Source: Euryarchaeota archaeon UBA605
Lineage (GTDB): Archaea; Thermoplasmatota; Poseidoniia; Poseidoniales; Thalassarchaeaceae
Length of the DNA: 64,000 nucleotides
Reading direction: 5' to 3'
Assembly (NCBI GenBank): GCA_002504905.1
Contig: DATY01000013.1
Span: 62,001-126,000 of the forward strand
The notes under the pieces: generated by a model
What the model saw: the letters and a program-made list of their open reading frames with translations, nothing else
Told to the model about the DNA's origin: nothing
The model's database searches: none
In this document: in pieces, positions 45,236 to 54,183 of the stretch
How the letters are laid out: every line of letters starts with the position of its first letter
Numbering within the stretch: the stretch's first letter is position 1
Translations under genes and position numbers: made by a program

Positions 45236-45421
45236 ATGCCAAAAGTCAGAAGGCCGAAAAAAGGTTGGTTTCGCCCCTCAAAAAAGAAACCTCGTCGTGG
45301 ACCTGTTGTCCCTCCTAGTGAGAGAGGCCTCCCTCCATGCCCAGCATGTGGAGAATGGAGTATGCAGAAAGATAATTCTCGAAAAGAAATTTATTGTGGT
45401 GCATGTGGAGCAATCGCTTGA
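45236..45421 (+). CDS. small zinc ribbon protein
   Basis: A 61-residue protein with a Lys/Arg/Pro-rich first half (RRPKKGWFRPSKKKPRRG) and a C-terminal zinc ribbon: CPAC near residues 35-38 and CGAC near 54-57. Small basic zinc ribbons of this kind are often ribosome- or RNA-polymerase-associated; the exact role is unknown. An AGGAGG site lies 13 bases upstream. Another frame starting with TTG at 45228 sits closer to that site but gives a protein without recognisable features, so I reject it. Confidence 0.75.
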   Translation: MPKVRRPKKGWFRPSKKKPRRGPVVPPSERGLPPCPACGEWSMQKDNSRKEIYCGACGAIA

Positions 45422-45465
45422 TTTCAATCGTAACTCCAATATGTCACACTCTCTCCGCCTTTAAT

Positions 45466-45530
45466 GTCGCAGTGATGAGGAACCGCACCGGATGCCTTGG
45501 GTGTCGCGAGTGATGGGCGATCTGAGCGGC
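45466..45530 (+). ncRNA. candidate C/D box guide sRNA
   Basis: Terminal stem GTCGC/GCGGC (45466-45470 with 45526-45530), box C GTGATGA (45472-45478) and box D CTGA (45522-45525) form a kink-turn layout. The 12 bases before box D (GTGATGGGCGAT) pair with the universal 16S sequence around CGCCCGTC; the box D + 5 rule points to C1402 (E. coli numbering). Internal boxes are degenerate (CGGA at 45489-45492 as D'; C' unclear). The stretch is GC-rich compared with its surroundings. Confidence 0.55.
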
Positions 45531-45537
45531 TTCTAAG

Positions 45538-47148
45538 GTGAACGTATTGGACAGAATAGTGACTGATAATCAGGGTAGAAAATTACGTTTATTAGAACCC
45601 ACTTCTTTGTCATCAGCACCTGAAGACTTCCAATTATCGAGACCTAGTAGACCTTTTAGAAGATATTTTTCTTTAGTTAGTAATTCAATAATCATGGTTT
45701 TCCTTGTTCAAGCATTTTCTGCCCAGTTAATTGGTATTCTCGATGGAGAACCGCTATACGTTATTGGTTGTAGTTTTGTAACATTTCCATGTATAGCCTT
45801 GCTAATTTTTCTACATCGTCCCAAACTTATCGAAGTTAGATTATTAACATCAAATGAAAATGGTATGTATGCTCATCCAATTCCTGAAGGTGGCTCAATT
45901 CAGACATCCATTCCTACGAAAATGAATAGATTCTTAGTTAGGGATGATTCTATAATTGATACACCTCCATCATTTTGGATTTGGGTTATTTTTGCAATTA
46001 GTCTTTGTATTTCATTTGTAATAGCAATAATTGAAATTATTGGAGGGGATTTAGGACTAATTTTTTCCTTAGTGATGGCTCTACCAATGACTTTGATATT
46101 ATTTTCTATCCCGGTTTATGCATGGTGGGCATCATCTAATTCCTGGATAGGTTTACCGACCCGCTTGAGAGATGCAGAATCATGGTTAATCGCGGGAATG
46201 GCAGCAGGTATACCTGCAATACTAATTAATAGCTGGTTGACTCCAAATTTGGTTCCTTCCTCTTGGTCCACAGAAGCAGAAAATTTCATAATTTATACAC
46301 TTAGTGCACCAATAGGTGAAGAAATCTTTAAATTCTTAGCAGTGGCGTGTTTTATTTCTTCAATTAAGGGTCCTAGAACAGGTTTCCAAGTCGGCTTTAC
46401 GGTTGGTTTGGGATTTGCAGTTGCAGAAAATTTCCAATATCTATTACTCTCATATGGCGGTGGTGGATTTACGGGCTTATTTATTACATCATTAATCAGA
46501 GGAATTGGTTCTATTCCTGGTCATGCAGTTTGGACCTCATTCAGTGGTGCAGCATTGGGTTGGTGGGTCAGTGATCCCAATAATAAAGCAAAAATTATCT
46601 TATTTATCCAGAGATTTTCCTCTAGATCAATGAATATTATTGAAAGAATAGGAATTGATGTAGATATGGATGGCGATGTATCAGGATACGATGGTCCTGA
46701 GTATACGATGTTAACAGCTCTTGAAGAAGCCAAAAAACCATTTGAGGAGATAAGTTGGAAAGTATCCGGTGATAAATCTGAACAAATATTGACCTCACTT
46801 ATTGATTTCAATAATAATCCAATGTGGTGGAGATCACCAGATAATGAAATAAATTCAGAAAGCTCTATCCAAATAATTGAAAATGACATTTCATTGAATA
46901 ATAAACAAAAATTTAACATAATTCCTCCTAAATCTATTATTTTAGGTATTATTATTGCAATAGCTGGACATTCTTTATGGAATGGCTCAGGAATAGTTTT
47001 GTCAGAGCTCGGTACATTAATTGGTCTTAGCGAAAATATGATTATCTTCATATCTTTACTCTGGATTATTTTTTTAGTAGTAGCAGTTCTTTTTGTATCT
47101 TTATTACTTATGAGGGGAATCAGTACTATCTCAGATACTAGTAATTAA
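45538..47148 (+). CDS. PrsW-like intramembrane protease family protein
   Basis: A 536-residue membrane protein with about nine or ten hydrophobic segments. It shows the PrsW motifs: PIGEEIFKF (E-E-x-x-K, residues about 259-265), GLGFAVAENFQYLL (second Glu), PGHAVWTSFSG and, near the C-terminus, AGHSLWNGSG (histidines). Bacterial PrsW cleaves anti-sigma factors; archaeal members are untested. A hydrophilic loop of about 110 residues (roughly 345-460) separates the last helices. GTG start at 45538, just after the candidate sRNA; a TTG at 45547 is an alternative. Confidence 0.82.
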   Translation: MNVLDRIVTDNQGRKLRLLEPTSLSSAPEDFQLSRPSRPFRRYFSLVSNSIIMVFLVQAFSAQLIGILDGEPLYVIGCSFVTFPCIALLIFLHRPKLIEVRLLTSNENGMYAHPIPEGGSIQTSIPTKMNRFLVRDDSIIDTPPSFWIWVIFAISLCISFVIAIIEIIGGDLGLIFSLVMALPMTLILFSIPVYAWWASSNSWIGLPTRLRDAESWLIAGMAAGIPAILINSWLTPNLVPSSWSTEAENFIIYTLSAPIGEEIFKFLAVACFISSIKGPRTGFQVGFTVGLGFAVAENFQYLLLSYGGGGFTGLFITSLIRGIGSIPGHAVWTSFSGAALGWWVSDPNNKAKIILFIQRFSSRSMNIIERIGIDVDMDGDVSGYDGPEYTMLTALEEAKKPFEEISWKVSGDKSEQILTSLIDFNNNPMWWRSPDNEINSESSIQIIENDISLNNKQKFNIIPPKSIILGIIIAIAGHSLWNGSGIVLSELGTLIGLSENMIIFISLLWIIFLVVAVLFVSLLLMRGISTISDTSN

Positions 47149-47179
47149 CAATTATCTTAAATGTTTATCCGAATCTTTC

Positions 47180-47950
47180 ATGACCTCTACCTTGGCGCAG
47201 AAGACTGGAATTAGCATGGACATAGGCGACGACAGAATAATTTCTATTATCCTTGTTTTAGCACTATTATTACTCTCAAGAGTTAGGGATCTTTTAGATA
47301 ATAGTGGCTTATTTGCAGCTACTATTACCGGTCTAACAGTTTCTTTGATGGGTCATTGGACCTGGTTGGTTCTCCTTTTCATATTCCTTGTAATTGGTTC
47401 TCTGGCAACAAAATGGAAAATGGAAGAGAAAAAGTTACTTTCATTGGAAGAGGCGAATGAAGGTCTAAGAAGTTGGAAAAATGTATTAGCTAATGGCGGT
47501 GCTGTATCATTATTGGCCATATACAATTTCATTTATCCTGATCAAGAATGGATTTATTTTGCAGCCATATCTAGTATTTCTGTAGCATTGTCTGATACCT
47601 TAGCATCTGAAATTGGGTCATTAGATAACAGGACTAGAAGTATCACTACTCTTCAATCTGTACCTGCAGGTACTAATGGAGGAATGTCACCTACAGGAAC
47701 TGTCGCAGCGTTAGTAGGTGCAATTATTATCTCAATTTTTGGAGTAATTCTTTCCCCAGAAAATTTAATAATTTCTGAAATAGAATTATTTTTCCTATTA
47801 TCATTAATCGGGTGGCTTGGATGCCAAGTTGACTCACTTTTGGGTGCGCTATTAGAGAATAGAGGATATCTTGGAAAACACAGTGTGAATTTTATTGCAA
47901 CATTTTCCGGCTCACTAATGGCAATATTTTTCTATTATCAATTCCTATGA
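47180..47950 (+). CDS. DUF92 family integral membrane protein
   Basis: A 256-residue membrane protein of the DUF92/TIGR00297 family. Seen: the hydrophobic N-terminus with LTVSLMGHW, KNVLANGGAVSLLA, the conserved SDTLASEIGSL, and VPAGTNGGMSPTGTVAALVGA. Plant VTE6, a phytyl-phosphate kinase, belongs to this family, so an isoprenyl-phosphate kinase role is possible but unproven here. A TATA-like TTAAATG about 20 bases upstream supports the ATG at 47180. It lies 31 bases after the PrsW-like gene. Confidence 0.82.
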   Translation: MTSTLAQKTGISMDIGDDRIISIILVLALLLLSRVRDLLDNSGLFAATITGLTVSLMGHWTWLVLLFIFLVIGSLATKWKMEEKKLLSLEEANEGLRSWKNVLANGGAVSLLAIYNFIYPDQEWIYFAAISSISVALSDTLASEIGSLDNRTRSITTLQSVPAGTNGGMSPTGTVAALVGAIIISIFGVILSPENLIISEIELFFLLSLIGWLGCQVDSLLGALLENRGYLGKHSVNFIATFSGSLMAIFFYYQFL

Positions 47951-47989
47951 ACTAATTAGCGCTGACTTTGAGTAATAAAAGGTGCTGGC

Positions 47990-50323
47990 ATGAGCATGAG
48001 TGGCAGAAAGTCAAGTAAGGTATTTCTATCATTCTCAATAATTTCATTGATTTTTTTATCTTTAATTAGTGCTTCTTCAGCACAAATTATAGCTCCAGAA
48101 GGTCCGGGGATAGAATGGGAAAAGCCTGACAGCCATCGACTTTTTCTCAAGGGTGACGCATCATCTCCTTTCCTAGATAATAATTGGAGTTCTTTGACTG
48201 GGCAACCTATCGGTTCTATAGATTTTCAAAAAACTGTAGGCTCAACAAATTTGATTGATATCCAATCGGCGCCGCTAACGGAAAATATTAATTTTAATGG
48301 TAATATTACAGTTCATCTTTTTGCATCATTAGATGTAGCAAACGATGGGTGTAAATTTTCCAATGTTATTCCTGGCTCTCCTTTGGGCTCTGAGACTAAA
48401 TTCTTGGTGTCACTTTCATTAGGAAATAATCAAATTCTTACAGATACAGAGACTAATTCTATTGTGATGGAGGAATCATTTACCTTGGCTCATGAATTTT
48501 TGATTGACGTAAATAACGTCAATGCTACTCTTCAGAAGGGAGATTTAATTGGACTAAGAATTGATGTCATACATGACTGTGCTCAGACCGGAGTTTTATG
48601 GTGGGATACTTATGATGCAACTACTGGAATAGAATTTAAAGGAGAACTAATTTATCCTGAGTTAGATCAGACAGTTGACCCAAATGGGATAATCAGAGTC
48701 GAATTTACTCCAAATTCCCCTTGGGGAAATGATCTTTATATCTCCCAAGTCTTAGAGGTAATAGGTCCGGTTGAATGGCAAGATATGATACATGGAAATG
48801 CTGATGAGAATACCAGATTAGATCATTTTGAGACACCACATGGGATTAGAGTTGATGAATTGAATCGGACAGTTCTGACTTGGTCATCTCAAAGTAGACT
48901 ATCTCCAGGTAAGTATATGATTGATAGTTGTTACAAATTGTCAGATCAAGACCCTGGAGAAACTTGTGACTTGATTGGGGTACTTAGATTTGAAGTTCTA
49001 GAACCCGAACCATCTCTACTTAATGGTACATGGGCGGCAATTTTAATTCCATTAAGTATTATTTTCTGGATCGGTATTTCTATGAAAGAAGCTTTACTTC
49101 CTTTACCTGCATATGGAGTAATTTTGTTATTAGCATTGACAACTTTGGGCCCGGCAATGAATTTACCGGATATTGATTTCGAGGAACCAAGATTTGAGGG
49201 AGCATCTCCTTCGTTCTCATTGTATGAGCATGGTGAGAGTCAAGAGTTGGTAGAATTCAGTGAATTGTTATCAAATTATGATGCCATAGTAATTGGACTA
49301 TTTACCCCTAGTTCTCCATATGCTGAAATTCAGAGGGTCGATTTCGAGATTGCTCAGAAAGTAATTGATGATGATGTAGCGTTTATCCAAATTGCAACGG
49401 GTGAAGGAGTAAATAGCCTAGATTTAGAGGAGTTAGTTAATCAAATTAATGGTAGTTGGCCTGTCTTAATGGATACTCCAGATTCATCAGTGGGGAAATC
49501 ATTCCCTAGTAGAGCTTCTGATTCAGTTTTCGTCATAGACTCAGCCGGATTTATTTCATCATGGAAACCTGGGACAATGTCTTCACAGTCAATAGAAGAT
49601 GCTGTTGAATCATCTTATTATGGTTCAGGGAATCTGCCTCTAGATTTATTAGGCCTGATTATTGGAACAACCTTTCTTCCCCTTGTGGTATTAGCAATGC
49701 CAAGAGGTGATAAATATGAAATTCCAGATTCTCCACTAATTCCAGGGGCAGGCTCAGTACTCACATTGTATTCATCTAGTATTGGATTTGCTCTTTGGGC
49801 ATTACCAATATCTTTATTGTCAATATTAGGATTTGGTTCATATTGGCTTTACATTGAGATTTTACTGAGTTTAATTCTTATCTATCACGGTATTTCGATG
49901 TTAATTAGAGGCGGTATTAAAGAAATAGAAATAATTGGGAAAGTAATTTATTCTAAATTACCGGAACCTTATCAAATATGGTGGAAAGAAAATAAATTTT
50001 TAGACGATATGTACTTAGGACTATGGATTGCATGGTTACTATGGCTTAGAGTACCTAGCTCAATTCCGCAGGCTATTGGCGCAGTTGGGAGATCGGGATT
50101 AATAGGATTCTTAATTTGTATAATATTTTTCTTTGGTTATATGTTAATGGCTGGTTTAGTTGCAGTTATTTTCAGAACTATTTTAGTTATTGTAGGGGAT
50201 TTCACAAGAATTTTGGGTTCATTGAGCGTTGGTCTAAGGCCGCGTGCATGGGGATTAACTTGTGCAATTCTTGGAGTTTGGGTATTAATTAGCATACTCA
50301 CTGGTCCTTTAATGATAAAATAA
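47990..50323 (+). CDS. large exported membrane protein with thioredoxin-like domain lacking cysteines
   Basis: A 777-residue protein that I do not recognise as a whole. A signal peptide (about residues 1-31, ending SASSAQ) leads to about 310 residues of beta-rich extracellular sequence. Two hydrophobic segments (about 343-385) are followed by a thioredoxin/peroxiredoxin-like domain (about 420-545): LLSNYDAIVIGLFTPSSPYAEIQ, WPVLMDTPDSSVGKSFPS and VFVIDSAGFISSWKPG. The place of the active-site cysteines reads TPSSPYAE, so no disulfide chemistry is expected. Six C-terminal helices end the protein. Possibly a DsbD-like relic or a scaffold. Confidence 0.7.
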   Translation: MSMSGRKSSKVFLSFSIISLIFLSLISASSAQIIAPEGPGIEWEKPDSHRLFLKGDASSPFLDNNWSSLTGQPIGSIDFQKTVGSTNLIDIQSAPLTENINFNGNITVHLFASLDVANDGCKFSNVIPGSPLGSETKFLVSLSLGNNQILTDTETNSIVMEESFTLAHEFLIDVNNVNATLQKGDLIGLRIDVIHDCAQTGVLWWDTYDATTGIEFKGELIYPELDQTVDPNGIIRVEFTPNSPWGNDLYISQVLEVIGPVEWQDMIHGNADENTRLDHFETPHGIRVDELNRTVLTWSSQSRLSPGKYMIDSCYKLSDQDPGETCDLIGVLRFEVLEPEPSLLNGTWAAILIPLSIIFWIGISMKEALLPLPAYGVILLLALTTLGPAMNLPDIDFEEPRFEGASPSFSLYEHGESQELVEFSELLSNYDAIVIGLFTPSSPYAEIQRVDFEIAQKVIDDDVAFIQIATGEGVNSLDLEELVNQINGSWPVLMDTPDSSVGKSFPSRASDSVFVIDSAGFISSWKPGTMSSQSIEDAVESSYYGSGNLPLDLLGLIIGTTFLPLVVLAMPRGDKYEIPDSPLIPGAGSVLTLYSSSIGFALWALPISLLSILGFGSYWLYIEILLSLILIYHGISMLIRGGIKEIEIIGKVIYSKLPEPYQIWWKENKFLDDMYLGLWIAWLLWLRVPSSIPQAIGAVGRSGLIGFLICIIFFFGYMLMAGLVAVIFRTILVIVGDFTRILGSLSVGLRPRAWGLTCAILGVWVLISILTGPLMIK

Positions 50324-50330
50324 ATCCTAA

Positions 50331-50336
50331 TTTTTT
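50331..50336 (+). terminator. T-run after the 777-residue membrane protein gene
   Basis: TTTTTT eight bases after the stop codon, consistent with an archaeal U-tract terminator. Two 5-base stem-loops follow (CTCAC/GTGAG and CATCA/TGATG), before the tRNA-Trp gene. Confidence 0.35.
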
Positions 50337-50394
50337 GTTGAACTCACTACACCGTGAGCATCATAAGAGTGATGTCTTTCGAAGTATTACCCTT

Positions 50395-50583
50395 GGGGGT
50401 ATAGTATAACTTGGTAGTACAGCGGGCTCCAGTTGCACGGGAATGACGACGAATAAGTGATCTGATGGTATTGATGACCAACTGGAGCACTGACCCGTCG
50501 CAACCCGAGAGCGTGCAATTACCGAGTGCACGCTAAGCGGAAGATACCCGCTGATCTGGGTTCAAATCCCAGTGCCCCCACCA
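50395..50583 (+). tRNA. tRNA-Trp (anticodon CCA) with 113-base intron, CCA encoded
   Basis: Exons fold as tRNA-Trp: acceptor GGGGGTA/TGCCCCC, D arm GTAT/GTAC, anticodon stem GCGGG/CCCGC, loop CTCCAG + A (anticodon CCA at 50429-50431), T arm CTGGG-TTCAAAT-CCCAG, discriminator A and encoded CCA (50581-50583). The intron is at the canonical 37/38 position, 50433-50545. This matches the well-known intron-containing tRNA-Trp of euryarchaea. Confidence 0.95.
50433..50545 (+). ncRNA. tRNA-Trp intron holding a C/D box guide RNA
   Basis: Boxes and guides are regular: C ATGACGA (50443-50449), 12-base guide, D' CTGA (50462-50465), C' TTGATGA (50471-50477), 12-base guide, D CTGA (50490-50493), with a terminal stem ACGGG/CCCGT (50437-50441 with 50494-50498). 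The second guide matches the anticodon loop over ten bases and, by the D + 5 rule, points to C34. A 7-base hairpin (GCGTGCA/TGCACGC, 50511-50533) follows. The same design is known in the Haloferax pre-tRNA-Trp. Confidence 0.88.
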
Positions 50584-50648
50584 TATAATTTAATCAGATA
50601 CTTTGTAATTAAGATACTACGAAGGATAGGTTTGAAGGACAAATTGGT

Positions 50649-52763
50649 TTGCCGAGAATCATGGAAAGGGCGGTCGTCGCAATTTTACTCGTATTATTAC
50701 TCCTGACGCCTTTAACTGGAAGTATTGCTGAAGGTGATGTTTATACTGACGATTCAAATGATTTCCAAATTTTTAGTTATGGTCAAACAACTGAAATTCC
50801 ACATCAAGAAATGATTCCTTGGGATAATTCAATACCATGGTGGGAAACTACTATGCTTGATTCGGATCGGAATGGAGTTCATGATTCACTAATTAACGAA
50901 ACTGGAATAGTAAATCTTGGTTTATCGTATTCTAGAGATGTAACTAGATTAGACATAGAATCGCTTTCATTATTGGGTATAAATGTCAATTTAGAGTTAC
51001 CATCTGTTGATGCATTATTAATCGGAGGAGTCTCTGTAGAGAAAATAGAAGAAATTTCTAAACTCGATGGTATCGTAATGATCGAAAGATATGGCTCAGT
51101 TGTATTTTATGGAGATATACAAACTCCTTCCGTTAAAGCAAAGAATTCTTCTGAATATTCTCTAGGGGCATGGGATTTAGGTGTGAGCGGGAATGGTATG
51201 AATATTGCTCTAGTAGATACAGGTGTTGATAATGAACATCCTGGACTTAGTGATAAATTTATAGCTGGTTATGATGCAGTTTGTTATGTTCACACAGATC
51301 CAACCTGTCTTCTTTCAAATCCACTAAGAGAAGATGATGGTTCTTTTGATCCGGATGATGCCAATCAGCATGGAACAGCATGTATGGGGATGGCCAGTGC
51401 AACAGGTATAGAGGCTGATGGTAGCCAATCGGAATTTTATGGGGCCGCACCTAATGCAACTCTGGTAGATATCAGAATAGGAACAGATGTTGGTGCTGGG
51501 CCTTTCGAGAATTATCTTCTTGAACAGGAGTTTTATGAATCTGCGATGAATGGTCTGCAATGGGTAATTGATCATCATGACGATGCTTGGCCCGGTGTAT
51601 CAGAGGAATATTATGGAATTGATATTATTTCTCTATCTTGGGGTATTACAAGCCATGAAAATGGTGGATCAGATGGTTCTGACATGCATAGTCGTATTCT
51701 TGATGAAGCAATGAATGAAGGAATTATTGTTTCTGTAGCTGCAGGAAATGATGGTCCTAATAATGATGGACTTTCAGGAATGGGATCTTCGGATTTGTCG
51801 GTTACAGTGGGAGCCACTGATGACCAGAACACAGTAACACGTGAAGACGATACAATCGCAGGTTATTCTTCTCGTGGCCCTAGAAAAGATAATGGTGACG
51901 GCAATCCTCTAAATGAGTTGAAGCCAGAAATTAGTGCTCCAGGATCAAATATCATTCAAGCTGAAGGATGTGTTACGAGTGGCGGTTGTTCAAATTTATT
52001 CAATGATGCTTCCGATAATTCCTACACTGGTCGTGGTTCAGGTACTTCCTATGCTACTCCCGCTGTTTCAGGGGTAATGGCACTTGTATGGGAGGCCAAT
52101 GAAAATTTGTCTACAATGCAACTCAAAGAAATTTTGAAACACACTGCAGAAAGACGTGGCGAACCAAGTCTTCCTGAGGTAGACCCATATTGGAATAGAG
52201 ATTTTGGGTTTGGTATGGTTGACGCATATTCTGCAACATTGCTGGCAATACATATTAGAGAATCTGGAACCACAGAATTAATAGATCCAGGAATTCAGAA
52301 TCATTTACTTTCATTCAATACCACTGAAAGTATCAAATTAGTAGGTCATTCATGGAGTTCATCTGGTTCAGTTGAATCAGTTAATTTCAGAGTAGATAAT
52401 GGTGAATGGTTGATGGCTAATTTTAATTCATCAGTAGTTGAAGTAGGTCCAATAACTCCTTTTGAATGGTATGTTGAAATAGATCAGAATAAATTTTCTA
52501 AGGGTGTACATATATTAGAAGTGGTTGCTTTTTCTTCATCTCAACAGTCTCTTCCAGTAGTATTTCAATTTGAGAGTGAAGGTGAAATTTCTTCTTCATA
52601 TGATTTCTCAAGTATGATATATATCTTAATTGCAATTATTGTAATTATTTGGCTATCTATATTTTTATCAATTAAATTAGGTTATTTAGAAAGATTTTCT
52701 GATTTTCCATACTTTTCTTCATCTAAAAGTAACCTTCCTATTGATGCTGAAATTATAGAATAA
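50649..52763 (+). CDS. membrane-anchored subtilisin-like serine protease
   Basis: A 704-residue S8 family protease on the cell surface. A signal peptide (about residues 1-28), a propeptide-like region (to about 165), then the catalytic domain with Asp (NIALVDTGVDNEHPG), His (NQHGTACMGMA) and Ser (GSGTSYATPAVSGVMALVWE). A C-terminal beta domain and one membrane segment (about 657-677) anchor it. The TTG at 50649 follows a GAAGGA site by about nine bases; the ATG at 50661 is an alternative. It could serve in degrading external protein, a trait expected of these plankton. Confidence 0.92.
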   Translation: MPRIMERAVVAILLVLLLLTPLTGSIAEGDVYTDDSNDFQIFSYGQTTEIPHQEMIPWDNSIPWWETTMLDSDRNGVHDSLINETGIVNLGLSYSRDVTRLDIESLSLLGINVNLELPSVDALLIGGVSVEKIEEISKLDGIVMIERYGSVVFYGDIQTPSVKAKNSSEYSLGAWDLGVSGNGMNIALVDTGVDNEHPGLSDKFIAGYDAVCYVHTDPTCLLSNPLREDDGSFDPDDANQHGTACMGMASATGIEADGSQSEFYGAAPNATLVDIRIGTDVGAGPFENYLLEQEFYESAMNGLQWVIDHHDDAWPGVSEEYYGIDIISLSWGITSHENGGSDGSDMHSRILDEAMNEGIIVSVAAGNDGPNNDGLSGMGSSDLSVTVGATDDQNTVTREDDTIAGYSSRGPRKDNGDGNPLNELKPEISAPGSNIIQAEGCVTSGGCSNLFNDASDNSYTGRGSGTSYATPAVSGVMALVWEANENLSTMQLKEILKHTAERRGEPSLPEVDPYWNRDFGFGMVDAYSATLLAIHIRESGTTELIDPGIQNHLLSFNTTESIKLVGHSWSSSGSVESVNFRVDNGEWLMANFNSSVVEVGPITPFEWYVEIDQNKFSKGVHILEVVAFSSSQQSLPVVFQFESEGEISSSYDFSSMIYILIAIIVIIWLSIFLSIKLGYLERFSDFPYFSSSKSNLPIDAEIIE

Positions 52764-52815
52764 TGGAAGTCTACAATACACTCCTTTCATATCTCGGTGC
52801 ATATGTCCGCAGGTC

Positions 52816-53958
52816 ATGGTGCGCTTCTCAGATAGAGCAAATAGTATCCGTCCGACAGGTGTTAGGAGAATGTTTGATCTTGCTGGGGATGATGCTATTC
52901 AGTTTGGTTTAGGCGAGCCAGACTTCCAACCTCCACCATTAGCAATTAAGGCATTTTCGAAGGCTATGGAAGATGGTAGGAATAAATATACTACTACGGC
53001 GGGGCTCCCTGAATTGAGGAAAAAAATAGCTGAAACTTGGCATCATAGAGATTCTAATTTAGATGAAAGTAACGTATGTATTACCATGAGTGGAACAAAT
53101 GCATTACTAGATATTTTCCTTGCATTAGTTAATCCCGGAGATAATGTACTAATTCCAGAGCCATATTTTCCATTATATCCTACAGATGTAGTTCTATGCG
53201 GTGGAGAGGCAAATATGTATCCTTGTCATTTTGAGAATGGTTTTGTGCCCACAATTGAAGATCTAGAATCTAGAATTAACGAGAATACTATTGCAATCCT
53301 TTACAATTTTCCCAGTAATCCAACAGGAGGAAACGTCACAGAAGAACAAAGAGATAAACTTGTTAAGTTTGCTCAAGAGAACGATTTATGGCTAATTACA
53401 GATGAAGTCTATGATAAGATAATTTATGATTCTGAACATGTATCATTCCTGGGTGCCGGCTATGAAAAAGTAATAATGATTAATTCTTTTTCTAAGACCT
53501 TTGCAATGACCGGTTGGAGAATTGGTTATTTGCTATCTCCTGATTTAGAGGCTATGGGCCAGTTGACGAAAATGCAGTATTATGTTACTGCGTGCAGTAA
53601 TGATGCAATGCAATATGCGGTTTTAGAAGCTTTAGAAAAAGCTAGTGACTATCCTGCTGAGATGTGTGCAGAGTTCAAGAAAAGGAGAGATCTTATCTGT
53701 AGTAGATTGAATTCAATGCCGAATGTTTCTTGCAATATTCCAACAGGCGCATTTTATGTATTTCCAAAATTTGATATTCCTGGATATAATAGTGAAGAGT
53801 TGGCAATGAAAATGCTAGAAGGAGGAGTTTTATGCTCCCCAGGTACTGCTTTCGGACAGGCGGGAGAAGGACATCTTAGATTTGCCTACACCATATGTCA
53901 AGAAGATATTTCTAGAGGAATGGATAGAGTAGAAGAAATAATTTTAAAATTAATTTAG
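52816..53958 (+). CDS. aspC: class I aminotransferase (aspartate aminotransferase-like)
   Basis: A 380-residue fold-type I PLP aminotransferase of the I-gamma type. Seen: FGLGEPDFQPP, YTTTAGLPELRKKIAE, NFPSNPTGG, DEVYDKIIYD, the PLP-lysine motif SFSKTFAMTGWRIGY and the C-terminal HLRFAYT substrate arginine. Acts on aspartate or another amino acid with 2-oxoglutarate; the exact substrate is not certain. A small membrane-protein gene follows nine bases later. Confidence 0.9.
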   Translation: MVRFSDRANSIRPTGVRRMFDLAGDDAIQFGLGEPDFQPPPLAIKAFSKAMEDGRNKYTTTAGLPELRKKIAETWHHRDSNLDESNVCITMSGTNALLDIFLALVNPGDNVLIPEPYFPLYPTDVVLCGGEANMYPCHFENGFVPTIEDLESRINENTIAILYNFPSNPTGGNVTEEQRDKLVKFAQENDLWLITDEVYDKIIYDSEHVSFLGAGYEKVIMINSFSKTFAMTGWRIGYLLSPDLEAMGQLTKMQYYVTACSNDAMQYAVLEALEKASDYPAEMCAEFKKRRDLICSRLNSMPNVSCNIPTGAFYVFPKFDIPGYNSEELAMKMLEGGVLCSPGTAFGQAGEGHLRFAYTICQEDISRGMDRVEEIILKLI

Positions 53959-53967
53959 GAGTTAAAT

Positions 53968-54183
53968 ATGAGTATTTTTCTTTCATATGGCTTAGGAATA
54001 GTAACTCTAGTCCTGTCTTGGTTTTTACTCAAAGACTTACTCCTTGCTAGTATAGTGGTTTTTACCTCATCCTCAATATTTTTGTATTTTCAAGGACCTA
54101 ATGCTATTGCTTTCTCTCTTTGTTTATCAAATGGATGGATAATCCTCAATACAATAATTGACAAATTATTTCCTGTTAATTAA
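53968..54183 (+). CDS. small two-pass membrane protein, unknown
   Basis: A 71-residue, hydrophobic protein with two or three membrane segments. It has no family that I recognise. It is probably real: an AGGAG ribosome site sits six bases before the ATG, overlapping the stop of the aminotransferase gene. It overlaps the end of the convergent gene by four bases. Confidence 0.6.
   Translation: MSIFLSYGLGIVTLVLSWFLLKDLLLASIVVFTSSSIFLYFQGPNAIAFSLCLSNGWIILNTIIDKLFPVN

Noticed and set aside
45228..45464. Alternative 78-residue frame overlapping the small zinc ribbon gene
   Set aside because: It lies closer to the AGGAGG site, but its product has no recognisable pattern, whereas the 45236 frame encodes a clean two-CxxC zinc ribbon.
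46521..47051. Minus-strand open frame of 176 codons inside the PrsW-like gene
   Set aside because: Antisense shadow of a gene with conserved PrsW motifs; no start site or family resemblance.
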